Assembly (NCBI GenBank): GCA_015143295.1 | Contig: CM026564.1 | Span: 12,512,416 to 12,576,415, forward strand | Source of the DNA: Tetracentron sinense | Lineage: Eukaryota > Streptophyta > Magnoliopsida > Trochodendrales > Trochodendraceae | Length of the DNA: 64,000 nucleotides | Direction of reading: 5' to 3' | Shown here: in pieces, positions 63,609-64,000 of the stretch | How positions within the stretch are numbered: position 1 is the stretch's first letter | Layout: each line of letters begins with the position of its first letter | Made by a program: the position numbers and the translations under genes | The notes under the pieces: generated by a model | Told to the model about the DNA's origin: nothing | The model's input: the letters and a program-made list of their open reading frames with translations, nothing else | Databases searched by the model: none

Positions 63609-64000
63609 TGTAAGCACCAAATTTTTACACCCCTATCTAACCATAGTTAAGGTCTCTTAACCTTGGTTACCCCCTACCAAACCCTAACCCTAGATAAACC
63701 CTAAGACTCAACCCTAGTTAACCCTAGGACACAACCCTAGTTTAACCCTAGTTAAACTCTAGTATAAAACCCATGCCTAAAACCTAGCCCTAGGTAACCC
63801 TAGCTGATGCCCTAGCCTAGCCCTAGAGCCCTTAGGGCTTAAACCCTAAGTCCAATAGGGCTTGAACCCTTAGCTGGGCCCACAAGGCCCAAAAATCCTA
63901 AACCCAAACTCCCAAGACCGAGTGTGCATGGGCCAGGCCCTTTTCTTTTAAAATTTCTTATTGGCGATAGAAGGTCTACCGCCAATTGAAAATTAGCCTA
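63609..64000 (+). repeat. Start of the Ogre-2 3' LTR (truncated by the window)
   Basis: Begins TGTAAGCACC and aligns to 46234-46570 with scattered differences, then diverges: the 3' copy continues into a palindrome, ATTGGCGATAGA with TCTACCGCCAAT (63961-63988), where the 5' copy has other sequence. Confidence 0.88.

Larger units (their letters stand above)
46234..64000 (+). mobile_element. Ogre-2: Ogre-type Ty3/gypsy retrotransposon, runs off the window
   Basis: The 5' LTR starts TATAAGCACC (the 3' copy has TGTAAGCACC, so the first G mutated) and ends CACGCTCACA at 51473. Then come the primer site, leader, ORF1, gag, G-patch, RT, RNase H, second RNase H, integrase, a 3' UTR with structured modules and an 86-bp array, the polypurine tract and the first 392 bp of the 3' LTR. 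ORF1 upstream of gag, two RNase H domains, the primer site and size identify the Tat/Ogre branch. Many stops and shifts: a dead copy. The flank before it is CATGC; the matching duplication would lie beyond the window. Confidence 0.88.

Noticed and set aside
1..64000. Host protein-coding gene
   Set aside because: Every reading frame with recognisable domains belongs to gag, pol, ORF1 or the envelope-like gene of a retrotransposon; no exon series outside the elements was found.

Overview
The window is nuclear DNA of a flowering plant, most likely a eudicot with a large, repeat-rich genome. Every recognisable coding segment belongs to an LTR retrotransposon; I see no host gene, tRNA or rRNA. The evidence is paired long terminal repeats with 5-bp target duplications, plant-type primer sites (initiator-Met tRNA for the chromoviruses; the TGGCGACTC type of Tat/Ogre elements), and Gag/RT/RNase H/integrase proteins of plant clades.

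Layout. 1-1772: truncated reverse-strand LTR (LTR-A). 3013-14676: Tat-1, a complete Tat/Ogre-type element that keeps gag but has lost nearly all of pol and carries four successive tandem arrays in its 3' region. 14682-18141: degenerate LTR-like DNA, including LTR-B. 18147-27089: Tekay-1, a complete but decayed reverse-strand chromovirus. 27394-37711: Tekay-2, a complete forward-strand chromovirus with an open 1100-codon pol frame. 37798-40400: solo LTR-C. 40815-41490: partial LTR-D, cut by 41491-45748, the 3' part of a SIRE-like Ty1/copia element with an envelope-like gene. 45749-46233: partial LTR-E, cut by Ogre-2 (46234 to beyond 64000), which has ORF1, gag, G-patch, RT, two RNase H domains, integrase and an 86-bp array. 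Ogre-2's 5' LTR was itself hit by another element that left solo LTR-F (48121-50007). Four target duplications are exact (TTCCC, ATTAC, GATAC, CAAAG) and one has a single mismatch (CGTAG/CGCAG).

Four points stand out. (1) Ten chromovirus-type LTR copies from several diverged families share a short reading frame with the core P-W-V-E-E-E-Y, just after a conserved GCTGAG/CTCAGC hairpin and an AG dinucleotide; differences between families in the core are largely synonymous. (2) Tat-1 and Ogre-2 share a roughly 90-base 3' module, twice in each, that folds into a GNRA-tetraloop hairpin plus flanking stems with compensatory changes. (3) Both Tekay elements have a 142-150 bp GT-AG intron at the same place between gag and protease; its removal joins the frames exactly. 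(4) Unrelated LTR families place arrays of palindromic words just upstream of their TATA box.

Working model (inference): Tekay-2 is the youngest and nearest to functional, its one visible lesion being a TGA in gag. Tekay-1 and Ogre-2 are dead copies. Tat-1 could only move with enzymes supplied by a relative such as an intact Ogre. The nesting gives a partial time order.
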